A DNA stretch of 64,000 nt, taken from Streptomyces atratus. Its GTDB lineage: Bacteria; Actinomycetota; Actinomycetes; Streptomycetales; Streptomycetaceae. Below, in pieces: positions 44,789 to 52,576 of the stretch. The position numbers and the translations under genes are program-made. Location: NCBI RefSeq assembly GCF_014648655.1, contig NZ_BMRN01000008.1, positions 282,998 to 346,997 on the forward strand, in the 5' to 3' direction. A model generated the notes under the pieces. It had not been told where the DNA came from. It saw nothing but the letters and a program-made list of their open reading frames with translations, and ran no database searches. How positions within the stretch are numbered: the first letter of the stretch is position 1; each line of letters opens with the position of its first letter.

Positions 44789-44816
44789 CGATTCGTCAGA
44801 TGCGTATGGTGTACGG

Positions 44817-46070
44817 GTGAGCGAGCAGCAGCAGTCAGAACAGCCGGACCGGCAGGCAGGGCGCCGCGTCGTCATCGTCGGCGCGGGCATGGCCGGCGTG
44901 CAGACGGCGGTGGCCCTGCGGGAACAGGGCTTCACCGGCTCCGTCGCCCTGATCGGCGCCGAACCGCACCAGCCCTACGACCGGCCCCCGCTGTCCAAGG
45001 CGGTACTGCTCGGCAAGGCCGAGGACTCCGCCTTCGACGTCGATTTCGAGGCGCTGGACATCGATCTGCAGCTGGGCCGCGAAGTCACCGGTGTGCGGCC
45101 GGGCGCGCATGAGCTGGACACCCCGTCAGGACCCGTTGCATACGATGTCCTGGTGATCGCGACCGGCGCCGAACCGGTCGTCCTGCCCGGTGCCGAGGGC
45201 GTTCCCGGCGTCCATCTGCTGCGCACCCTCGACGACGCGGCACGGCTGCGGCCCGTACTCGACGGGCAGCACGGCGTCGTGGTCGTCGGCGCGGGCTGGA
45301 TCGGCGCCGAGTTCGCCACCGCGGCCCGTGCCGCGGGTTGCGAGGTCACCGTCGTCGAGGCCGCCGACCGACCCCTCGCGGGCGCGATGCCCGCCGAGGT
45401 CGCCGCCCCGATGACCGCCTGGTACGCCGAGAGCGGCGCCGAACTCCTCACCGGGGCCCGGGTCGCCCGCATCGAACCCGGCCGGGTGATCCTCGCGGAC
45501 GGCCGCACGATCCCGGCCGGAGCGGTCGTCGTCGGAATCGGCGCACGGCCCGCCACGGGCTGGCTGGCCGGCTCAGGCATCGCGCTCGGCCCCGACGGAT
45601 CGGTGACCGCCGACGGGGCGCTGCGCACCTCGCTCCCCGATGTGTACGCGGTCGGTGACTGCGCCTCGTTCCCCTCCTCGCGGTACGGCGAACGCCTTCT
45701 CATCCACCACTGGGACAACGCCCTCCAGGGCCCTCGGACCGCCGCCGCCAACATCATCGGGGCGGCGGCCGAGGACGGCCCGGCGCCGCAGACGTACGAC
45801 CCCGTGCCGTACTTCTGGTCCGAGCAGTTCGACCGGTTCGTCCAGTACGCGGGCCACCACGGCAGCGCCGACACCCTGCTGTGGCGCGGCGATCCGGCGG
45901 GTCCCTCCTGGTCGGTGTGCTGGCTGCGGGGCGGCGTCCTGGTCGCGGTCCTCGCCGTCGGCCGGCCACGCGATCTGGCGCAGGGGCGCAAGCTCATCGA
46001 GGCGGGGGTGCGGCTCGATCCGGCACGGGCCGCCGACCCCTCCGTGCCGCTGAAGTCGGCAACCCTCTGA
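44817..46070 (+). CDS. FAD-dependent ferredoxin/nitrite reductase-like oxidoreductase
   Basis: This 417-residue flavoprotein has an FAD-binding motif near the N-terminus (VVIVGAGMAGVQTA), a second dinucleotide motif for NAD(P)H (VVVVGAGWIGAEFAT), the PYDRPPLSKAVL segment, and the FAD-contacting DVYAVGDCAS near residue 280. It matches the ferredoxin reductase class of pyridine nucleotide-disulfide oxidoreductases. The electron acceptor is unknown. The GTG at 44817 was chosen from the N-terminal alignment. A CTGACG/CGTCAG palindrome lies just upstream. Confidence 0.87.
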   Translation: MSEQQQSEQPDRQAGRRVVIVGAGMAGVQTAVALREQGFTGSVALIGAEPHQPYDRPPLSKAVLLGKAEDSAFDVDFEALDIDLQLGREVTGVRPGAHELDTPSGPVAYDVLVIATGAEPVVLPGAEGVPGVHLLRTLDDAARLRPVLDGQHGVVVVGAGWIGAEFATAARAAGCEVTVVEAADRPLAGAMPAEVAAPMTAWYAESGAELLTGARVARIEPGRVILADGRTIPAGAVVVGIGARPATGWLAGSGIALGPDGSVTADGALRTSLPDVYAVGDCASFPSSRYGERLLIHHWDNALQGPRTAAANIIGAAAEDGPAPQTYDPVPYFWSEQFDRFVQYAGHHGSADTLLWRGDPAGPSWSVCWLRGGVLVAVLAVGRPRDLAQGRKLIEAGVRLDPARAADPSVPLKSATL

Positions 46071-46140
46071 CGGCGTACCCCGACCCCCGTACGGTCGGCC
46101 CGGCTACCGACTGTCGGTCCGGGATGGCAGGCTTGTCCCT

Positions 46141-46506
46141 GTGACCGAGATTGACGCAAAGATTGATGCTCTCGTCCCCGCCTGGCTCCACCTTCCCGAC
46201 ATCGCCGAAATGCTCGATGTCGAGGTGACGCGCGTGCGGCAGCTGGTCAAGGAGGGCCAGCTCATCGCCGTACGACGTGGTGAGAACCGGACGCTCCAGG
46301 TGCCTGCCGCCTTCATCGACGGCGACAAGGTGGTCAAGGGTCTCTCCGGAACCCTGACGCTCCTGAGGGACGACGGCTACACCGACGAAGAGATGCTGGA
46401 ATGGCTCTTCACCCCCGACCCGACCCTGCCGGGCACCCCTGCCCAGGCGCTGAGCGAGAATCGCGGCACGGAGGTGAAGCGCCGCGCCCAGGCGCTCGCC
46501 GTCTGA
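46141..46506 (+). CDS. Rv2175c-like helix-turn-helix DNA-binding protein
   Basis: This 121-residue protein has an N-terminal winged helix-turn-helix (LHLPDIAEMLDVEVTRVRQLVKEGQL) and a C-terminal helical domain (LTLLRDDGYTDEEMLEWLF). It matches the Rv2175c family. In Mycobacterium tuberculosis that protein is phosphorylated by the PASTA-neighbourhood kinase PknL, which abolishes DNA binding. Here the PASTA kinase is about 4 kb away in the same neighbourhood. The GTG start lacks an SD; a CAGGCT box ends seven bases before it. Confidence 0.85.
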   Translation: MTEIDAKIDALVPAWLHLPDIAEMLDVEVTRVRQLVKEGQLIAVRRGENRTLQVPAAFIDGDKVVKGLSGTLTLLRDDGYTDEEMLEWLFTPDPTLPGTPAQALSENRGTEVKRRAQALAV

Positions 46507-46609
46507 CCGCGGGACGTATGTGAGGTGCGGGCCGCGCAGCAGTGCGCGGCCCGTACCTCCGCGCCGTACCGACAGCCGCTCCACAACGCTCTCCAGGGGG
46601 AACCGCGCC

Positions 46610-47263
46610 ATGTCCATGCCTCGCGCGCTGCTGTCTGATGCCCGGCTGTATCTGTGCACGGACGCCCGCAGGCGCCAAGGTGACCTCCCCGCATTCCTCG
46701 ACGCCGTCCTCTCCAGTGGGGTGGACATCGTTCAGCTGCGCGACAAGGGCATGGAAGCGGCCGAGGAGCTCGAACACCTGGCGGTCTTCGCCGAAGCCTG
46801 CAGGCGCCACGGCAGCTTCCTCGCGGTGAACGACCGGGCCGACGTCGCCCACGCCATCGGCTCCGATGTGCTGCACCTCGGCCAGGGTGACCTGCCGGTC
46901 CCCGCCGCCCGCGCCGTCATCGGCGAGGATGTGGTGGTCGGCCGCTCCACCCACGCCGAATCCGAGGTCGACGCGGCCGTCGCCGAGCCCGGGGTGGACT
47001 ACTTCTGCACCGGCCCCTGCTGGCCCACCCCGACCAAGCCCGGCCGGCACGCCCCGGGCCTGGACCTCGTGCGGTACGCCGCCTCGCTCGACCAGCGGCG
47101 TCCGTGGTTCGCCATCGGAGGGATCGACGCGGGCAATCTCGACGAGGTGCTGGACGCCGGAGCGCGCCGGGTGGTCGTCGTACGGGCGATCACCGAGGCC
47201 ACGGACCCGGCCGCCGCCACCGCCGAGCTGGCCGAGCGAATCCGGGCGCGCACCGGAGCGTGA
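46610..47263 (+). CDS. thiE: Thiamine-phosphate synthase
   Basis: This 217-residue TIM-barrel enzyme couples the thiazole and pyrimidine moieties of thiamine. Characteristic segments are LYLCTDARRRQGDLPAF, DIVQLRDKGME, FLAVNDRADVAHAIGSDVLHLGQGDLP, GRSTHAESEVDAA and WFAIGGI. The ATG at 46610 is preceded by AGGGGGAA. It is encoded 2.3 kb from the TPP-controlled thiOSG operon and on the opposite strand. I see no TPP element directly ahead of it, so its control may differ. Confidence 0.94.
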   Translation: MSMPRALLSDARLYLCTDARRRQGDLPAFLDAVLSSGVDIVQLRDKGMEAAEELEHLAVFAEACRRHGSFLAVNDRADVAHAIGSDVLHLGQGDLPVPAARAVIGEDVVVGRSTHAESEVDAAVAEPGVDYFCTGPCWPTPTKPGRHAPGLDLVRYAASLDQRRPWFAIGGIDAGNLDEVLDAGARRVVVVRAITEATDPAAATAELAERIRARTGA

Positions 47264-47362
47264 TCCGGCCAGATGTCCGAAGGGTGGACAAACAACCAGT
47301 CAATTCGGGCAATTATCGCTGGTCTGGTCCTGTGGCCGTCGCGCTCTGGTTAACCTGCCCGT

Positions 47363-48280
47363 ATGGCCCTTGGCACACCTTCTACCAGGACAGATCACGC
47401 GCGCACGGTGCGTGAGTTCCTCGCGACCGGCAAGACTTCGTATTCGTTCGAGTTCTGGGCGCCCAAGACCGAGAAGGGCGAGCGGAACCTCTGGAATGCG
47501 CTGCGCCGCGTCGAGGCGGTGGGGCCGAGCTTCGTCTCCGTGACCTACGGGGCCGGTGGCTCCACCCGGGCCGGGACGGTCAAGGCCACCCAGCAGATCG
47601 CCGCCGATTCCACCCTCACCCCGGTCGCCCACCTCACGGCGGTGAACCACTCCGTCGCCGAGCTGCGCAACATGATCGGGCAGTACGCCGACGCCGGAAT
47701 CCGGAACATCCTCGCCGTGCGCGGAGACCCGCCCGGCGACCCGATGGGCGAGTGGGTCGAGCACCCGCAGGGTGTGCGGTACGCGGCCGATCTCGTCCGG
47801 CTCATCAAAGAATCCGGCGATTTCTGCGTCGGCGTCGCGGCATTTCCCGAGATGCACCCGCGCTCGACCGACTGGGACACCGACACGCAGCATTTCGTGG
47901 ACAAGTGCCGCGCCGGCGCCGACTATGCGATCACCCAGATGTTCTTCAATCCGGAGGACTATTTGCGGATGCGTGACCGTGTGGTCGCTGCGGGTTGCGA
48001 AACGCCGATCATCCCTGAGGTCATGCCGCTGACCAGCGTCAAGCAGTTGGACCGGTTTGCGCAGCTCAGCAACGCGTCTTTCCCTTCCGCGCTGAAAGAA
48101 CGCATCCTCGCCGCCAAGGACGATCCCGCCGCTGTACGCTCCATTGGCATCGACTTCGCAACGCAGTTCTGCGCGAGGCTGCAATCCGAGGGTGTGCCCG
48201 GACTGCACTTCATCACGCTCAACAACTCGACGGCGACGCTCGAAATCTACGAGAATCTCGGACTGCACAAGCAGTCGTGA
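47363..48280 (+). CDS. metF: Methylenetetrahydrofolate reductase
   Basis: This 305-residue enzyme reduces methylene-THF to methyl-THF for methionine synthesis. It has the SFEFWAPKTEKGERNLW N-terminal strand with the catalytic Glu, the FVSVTYGAGGST and AHLTAVNHSVAELR motifs, NILAVRGDPPGDP for flavin binding, and ITQMFFNPEDYL. There is no SD; a TAACCT box ends six bases before the ATG, suggesting a leaderless transcript. No SAM or cobalamin riboswitch is visible in the 99-base gap upstream. Confidence 0.94.
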   Translation: MALGTPSTRTDHARTVREFLATGKTSYSFEFWAPKTEKGERNLWNALRRVEAVGPSFVSVTYGAGGSTRAGTVKATQQIAADSTLTPVAHLTAVNHSVAELRNMIGQYADAGIRNILAVRGDPPGDPMGEWVEHPQGVRYAADLVRLIKESGDFCVGVAAFPEMHPRSTDWDTDTQHFVDKCRAGADYAITQMFFNPEDYLRMRDRVVAAGCETPIIPEVMPLTSVKQLDRFAQLSNASFPSALKERILAAKDDPAAVRSIGIDFATQFCARLQSEGVPGLHFITLNNSTATLEIYENLGLHKQS

Positions 48281-48330
48281 CCGGCCGTACCCGCCACGAC
48301 CCGGGGCGGTGGCCGTAGGAGGGGGCGGGC

Positions 48331-49242
48331 ATGGGCTGGACAGTCCTCTACATCGCGTTCGGAATCGTCGCACTGTGGCTGCTCGGCGAGGTGCTCCTGC
48401 AGTACAAGGCGCGCCTTCGCTGGCGTCTGCTCGCCTTCGCGGGCTTCGGCTGTGTGGTCGTCGGCGTACTGATGCCGTCCGTGTTCGTCATCGTCGTCGG
48501 CGCGATCGCGTTCGCGACCGGCCAGACGTACGTCACGCTGTCCTTCAGGCGCGGCTTCTCGACCGGCTGGGCGATAGGGGGCAGCCCCGGCGAGAGCCGT
48601 CGCCGCCGGGGAGGGGGCGACCGGGGCAGCCGCGAGCCCACGCTCGAGGTGTCGGACCTGGAGATGGAGTACGACGAGCAGGCCCCGCAGCGGGCGGACG
48701 CCACGGCACCGGGGGGCGCGGTCTACGAGCCGGAGCCGATGCCGGACGACACCGGGCAGTACGGCGTCTACAGCGATCACCCGCAGTCGCAGCAGGGACA
48801 GAACCAGGGCCGGCAGCCCGAGCAGCAGCCCCAGTACGCGGCGTACGACCCCTACGCCGACCACTCCACGTACGCGGCGCCCGGCCAGGACTCGTTCGCC
48901 GGCCAGGACTCGTTCGCGGGGCAGTACGACTACGGCACGGGCCAGCAGCAGTACGCCGCGTACTCCGACCCTTACATCGGGACCGGCACCACCGGCGGCT
49001 CCACGCAGTACGCCTCGTACGACAGCTACGGCAACGGCTACGACAGCTATGGCGGCCAGCAGCACGCCGCCGATCCGTACGCCCAGCAGCACGCCCCCGA
49101 GACCCCGCCCGGCGGTGTCTGGGTGCCGCAACAGCGCGAGGGCGAGCAGTACCCGCCCGCACCTCCGGAGCAGCCCGCACAGCCTGCCCCGTACCCGAAC
49201 GGCTACGACACCGGCTACAACGAGCAGCAGAACCGCTACTGA
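48331..49242 (+). CDS. Membrane protein with Tyr/Gln-rich low-complexity tail
   Basis: This 303-residue protein has two to three N-terminal membrane helices (residues 5-70) and a short basic stretch. About 200 residues of low-complexity tail follow, with recurrent YAAY, YDSYG, GQDSFAGQ and QQQYAAYSD units. The composition is like that of prion-like or adhesive tails, and is predicted to be disordered. No catalytic motif is visible. It is conserved in Streptomyces from memory, with no known function. Confidence 0.8.
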   Translation: MGWTVLYIAFGIVALWLLGEVLLQYKARLRWRLLAFAGFGCVVVGVLMPSVFVIVVGAIAFATGQTYVTLSFRRGFSTGWAIGGSPGESRRRRGGGDRGSREPTLEVSDLEMEYDEQAPQRADATAPGGAVYEPEPMPDDTGQYGVYSDHPQSQQGQNQGRQPEQQPQYAAYDPYADHSTYAAPGQDSFAGQDSFAGQYDYGTGQQQYAAYSDPYIGTGTTGGSTQYASYDSYGNGYDSYGGQQHAADPYAQQHAPETPPGGVWVPQQREGEQYPPAPPEQPAQPAPYPNGYDTGYNEQQNRY

Positions 49243-49345
49243 CCTCGGACCGGCGGGAGCAGGGTGCCGTGGGAGTGACCGAGGGCAGGGCGGCGATCGG
49301 GAGTGCCCGGCACGCCGGTGACGCCGCCGACCGGCGGCCTCTCCC

Positions 49346-50857
49346 TCATTGGGAGCCCCTGAACCCGTCCCCCTCCACGATCAGCCCGGCGACCAGCGCC
49401 CCCGACATCCCCGCGTGGGCGAGCCCGCCACCCGGATGCGACCAGCCGCCCGCGGCGTAGAGCCCCGGCAGCCGGGTGCGATTGCCCGGATGCAGATAAG
49501 CGCCCCGCGCCCCGGCCAGCGCGGGCGCGGGCACCGAGCCGCCCTCGGCGCCGGTGTCGGCCGCCGTCTCGGCCGGGGTCCGCACCTCGGCGTGGAGCAG
49601 CCGCTCCCGTATGCCGGGCATGGCCGCGCTGGCCGCTTCGATCAGTGCGTCGGTGCACCGCTCGCGCAGCGCCGCGTCCGTCCAGTCCACCGCGCCGTGC
49701 GGGGCGACTGTCGCCATCAGTGTCACTGCCTCGTGCGCGTCGTCGGGGCGGGTCGACGGGTCGTCCGGGCGCAGCACCGTGACCGTGGGCCGGTCGGCGA
49801 GCCTTCCGCCGAACACCGCCTCGCGCTCCGACGCGCCGTCCGCCGGGTGCACCAGGGTCCGGTGCACGGCATCCGCGGGCCGGGCGCCGCGCAGCGACAA
49901 CAGGACCAGGAACCGGCCCGGCACCACTCCCTGCCCCGGCTGCACCGCGACATCGCCGTCCCGCCACAGCTCCTGACCGGGCACCAGGCCCGGATTCGGA
50001 CGGGCACCCAGTACCACATGGCCGGCCTCGGCAACCGTCCCGTCCAGGAGCTCGACGCCCGCCGCCCGGCCGTCCTTCTCGACGACCCGGGCCACCTCGC
50101 CGCCGAAGACGAACTCCACCTTCCGGGCCAGGCACCGCTCGTACACCGCCTGCGCCAGGGCCCGGATCCCGCCGGAGACATACCAGCTGCCGAAGGTCTC
50201 CTCCATGTACGGCAGCAGGGCGGCCGCCGCCGGGGCGCGCAGGGGGTCGAGCCCGTACGACAGGGCGTACCCGTCGAACAGGGCGGCCAGCCGGGGGTCC
50301 GAGAGCTCCCACGCGCCGACCTCCGCCACCGTGCCCGCCTGACGGGCCGAGCGCAGCAGCCGGCGCTGCCGGAGCGCGGGATACGGATCACGGCCGAGCA
50401 CTTGCCAGTCGGAGCGCAACGGCTCCTCCAGCAGCGGACGCCGGGACCGGTCCCAGGCATCGCGCGCCCGGTCGAGGAACTCGCCCCAGACCGCGCCCGC
50501 GCCGCCCCCGAGCGCAGCGTCCAGGGCGGCGACCACCCCGGCCCGTGAGGCATTCGGCAGCGAGACCGTCGTGCCGTCCGCGAAGATGTGGCGGCTCGCC
50601 GGATCGACCTGCGTCATCGTGACGCACCGCTCCAGCGGCTCCTTGCCCGTCTTCACGAACAAGTCGCGGTAGACCGCGGGCAGATGCAGCAGCGTGGGAC
50701 CGGTGTCGAAGGCGAAGCCCTCATGGGCATACCGGCCGACCGAGCCGCCGAAGGTCTCCGACCGCTCGTACACCGTTACCCGGTGGCCTGCCACGGCGAG
50801 CCGGGCGGCCGCCGCCATCGCGCCCATCCCGGCGCCGATCACCGCAATTCGTGCCAT
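49346..50857 (-). CDS. Phytoene-desaturase-like FAD-dependent oxidoreductase
   Basis: This 503-residue flavoprotein has an N-terminal FAD motif IAVIGAGMGAMAAAARLA, a GGSVGRYAHEGFAFDTGPTLL segment typical of carotenoid desaturases and isomerases, and a C-terminal PGLYAAGGWSHPGGGLAHAGMSG FAD-binding motif. No carotenoid gene lies nearby, so the substrate is uncertain. The ATG at 50857 was preferred over an upstream start at 50887. It is followed on the same strand by nothing within 100 bases. Confidence 0.85.
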   Translation of the reverse strand: MARIAVIGAGMGAMAAAARLAVAGHRVTVYERSETFGGSVGRYAHEGFAFDTGPTLLHLPAVYRDLFVKTGKEPLERCVTMTQVDPASRHIFADGTTVSLPNASRAGVVAALDAALGGGAGAVWGEFLDRARDAWDRSRRPLLEEPLRSDWQVLGRDPYPALRQRRLLRSARQAGTVAEVGAWELSDPRLAALFDGYALSYGLDPLRAPAAAALLPYMEETFGSWYVSGGIRALAQAVYERCLARKVEFVFGGEVARVVEKDGRAAGVELLDGTVAEAGHVVLGARPNPGLVPGQELWRDGDVAVQPGQGVVPGRFLVLLSLRGARPADAVHRTLVHPADGASEREAVFGGRLADRPTVTVLRPDDPSTRPDDAHEAVTLMATVAPHGAVDWTDAALRERCTDALIEAASAAMPGIRERLLHAEVRTPAETAADTGAEGGSVPAPALAGARGAYLHPGNRTRLPGLYAAGGWSHPGGGLAHAGMSGALVAGLIVEGDGFRGSQ

Positions 50858-50887
50858 GTCAGTGACCTTAACGGCCGCCTGTGACAC

Positions 50888-51505
50888 TCAGTCCAGTGGC
50901 CAGTGCGAACCGGTCCCGACCAGGCGTTTCTCCTCGCGGCGCTGGGCCCTGCGGCGCAGGAACCGGCGGATCCGGGAGGCCAGGAAGACCAGTATCACCA
51001 GGCCGAGCAGCAGCAGTGCCGCGGCAATGACCGCGGCCGCCAGCGGATGGAATATCGCGAACGTGACGATTCCTGCGACGCCCAGGTCCTCGGCCATGCT
51101 GATCGCGATATTGCTGAACGGCTCCGGGGAGGTGTTGACCGCCATCCTGGTGCCGGCCTTCACCAGATGGCTCATCAGCGCGGTGGAACCGCCGACGGCC
51201 CCGGCCGCGAGCTCCGGCAGCGAACCGCTCTCGCCGGCCAGCAGCGCCGCCACGACGGCACCGGCGACCGGCCTGATGACGGTGTGCGCCGAGTCCCAGA
51301 CCGTGTCCACGTACGGGATCTTGTCCGCCACCACCTCGCACAGGAAGAGCACACCGGCCACGACGAGGACATCGGTGCGCTGCAGCGATGCGGGCACCTC
51401 GTCGGTGATGCCGGTCGCGCCGAAGACACCGAGCAGCAGGACCACCGCATAGGCGTTGATCCCGCTCGCCCAGCCGCTTGTGAACACCAGAGGGAGTACG
51501 GACAC
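50888..51505 (-). CDS. DUF4126 membrane protein
   Basis: This 205-residue protein has five to six hydrophobic helices and the DUF4126 signature segments: an N-terminal TSGWASGINAYAVVLLLG, the central FLCEVVADKIPYVDTVWD, and GSTALMSHLVKAGTR. The C-terminus is basic. It ends 31 bases before the desaturase-like gene on the same strand, so cotranscription is possible. Function unknown. Confidence 0.83.
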   Translation of the reverse strand: MSVLPLVFTSGWASGINAYAVVLLLGVFGATGITDEVPASLQRTDVLVVAGVLFLCEVVADKIPYVDTVWDSAHTVIRPVAGAVVAALLAGESGSLPELAAGAVGGSTALMSHLVKAGTRMAVNTSPEPFSNIAISMAEDLGVAGIVTFAIFHPLAAAVIAAALLLLGLVILVFLASRIRRFLRRRAQRREEKRLVGTGSHWPLD

Positions 51506-51783
51506 GGACGCGATCGTAACCAGGCGGCGATCGACCCGGAGTGGGGTTCGGTGCGAAGCCCTGAGTATCCGTACCTAGGCAACGAGATGAGTAGGTGCGC
51601 GGATGGGCTCCCACCTGCGCGGACGGGAGACTGGAGGCCACGGAGAGGGGCGCGGCGCCGGCACCGCCGACACGGGGCGGCGGAACGGGCGCGGCACTCC
51701 TTCCGGAGCGGGGGCACGACGGAGAGCCCGGGGACCACGGGGGAAAACGGGGGTCACGGGGGAAGGTTCTCCGGCTGCACAGC
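51506..51783 (+). other. Intergenic region, possible small plus-strand transcript
   Basis: No convincing protein-coding gene is visible between the divergent-side end of the DUF4126 gene and the hairpin at 51784. The only short plus-strand frame (ATG at 51585) is Arg/Gly-rich without normal codon bias. G-rich blocks (for example near 51720-51765) dominate. Because the hairpin downstream has its T-tail on the plus strand, a non-coding plus-strand RNA is possible. Promoter boxes are not clear. Confidence 0.35.
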
Positions 51784-51836
51784 AGACGCCGGTCCGGCGC
51801 AGGCTCGGGGGATCGAGCCTCGCCGGACCGGCGTCT
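51784..51836 (+). terminator. Very strong plus-strand hairpin terminator
   Basis: A 16-bp stem (51784-51799 with 51821-51836) continues through a single bulged C into a further 7-bp stem (51801-51807 with 51814-51820) with a GGGGAT loop. TTGTG follows on the plus strand. No plus-strand gene lies upstream for at least 2 kb. It could also act in reverse for the TetR gene ending at 51936. Confidence 0.85.
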
Positions 51837-51935
51837 TTGTGCCTCGGGGCGGGCGGCCGCGGCGAGGGTGACCCGTCAGCGGGGACAGCCCGTCAGCGGG
51901 GACCGGCCCCGCCTCAGGGGCCGGCCCCTCGGGGA

Positions 51936-52547
51936 TCAGCGCCCGCTGACGCGCCCGTGCAGCAGCAGCGACAGCGCCGAGTGCACGTCGTCGATCGACC
52001 GCTCCGGCTGGAACGCCTGCCAGTCCAGGGCCGCCACCAGCACCATGCCGACGAGGGCGGCAGCTGTCAGCTGGATGTCGATCTCCTCGCTGAGCTCACC
52101 GTTCTTCACGCCCTCGCGCAACACCTCCTCGACCACGGCGACGGCCTCCTGACGCACCACCAGGAGGGTCGACTGCCAGGCCCGGTTGGTGCGCCACAGC
52201 TCCGCGACGTACAGCTGGGTGAAGGCCGGGTAGCGGTCGATGAATACCAGACCGGCCCTGATCATCGCGTCCAGGGCCTGGACCCGGGTGCCGCCGCGCC
52301 CCTCGGTCTCCTCCGCCGCCGAGCGCAGCGATGCCGTGAGCAGCCCGACGCCGTGGCGCAGCAGCTCCTCGAAGAGCTCGGTCTTGCTCTTGAAGTTGTA
52401 GTAGACCGTGCCCTTGGCGACCCCGGCGCGCTCGGCGATCTCGTCCACCGTGGTCGCCGAGAAGCCCTTCTCGGCGATGAGAGTCACCGCCGCCTCGTAG
52501 AGCTTCTGCCGGGTGGCCTGGCGGCGCGTGGTGCTACTGCTTTCCAT
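51936..52547 (-). CDS. TetR/AcrR-family transcriptional repressor
   Basis: This 203-residue regulator has an N-terminal helix-turn-helix (TRQKLYEAAVTLIAEKGFSATTVDEIAERAGVAKGTVYYNF) and a C-terminal ligand-binding helical domain. It lies directly downstream of the YhgE-like permease gene on the same strand. It is the likely ligand-responsive repressor of the cassette, probably acting through the palindrome at 55445-55458. The ATG at 52547 was chosen because translation upstream of it is not conserved in type. Confidence 0.9.
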   Translation of the reverse strand: MESSSTTRRQATRQKLYEAAVTLIAEKGFSATTVDEIAERAGVAKGTVYYNFKSKTELFEELLRHGVGLLTASLRSAAEETEGRGGTRVQALDAMIRAGLVFIDRYPAFTQLYVAELWRTNRAWQSTLLVVRQEAVAVVEEVLREGVKNGELSEEIDIQLTAAALVGMVLVAALDWQAFQPERSIDDVHSALSLLLHGRVSGR

Positions 52548-52576
52548 GCCCCTGATTCTCACAGGTCCGGGCGCGC

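Noticed and set aside
51585..51783. Short plus-strand coding frame starting at ATG 51585
   Set aside because: Arg/Gly/Thr-rich, without typical third-position GC bias or SD; better explained as non-coding.
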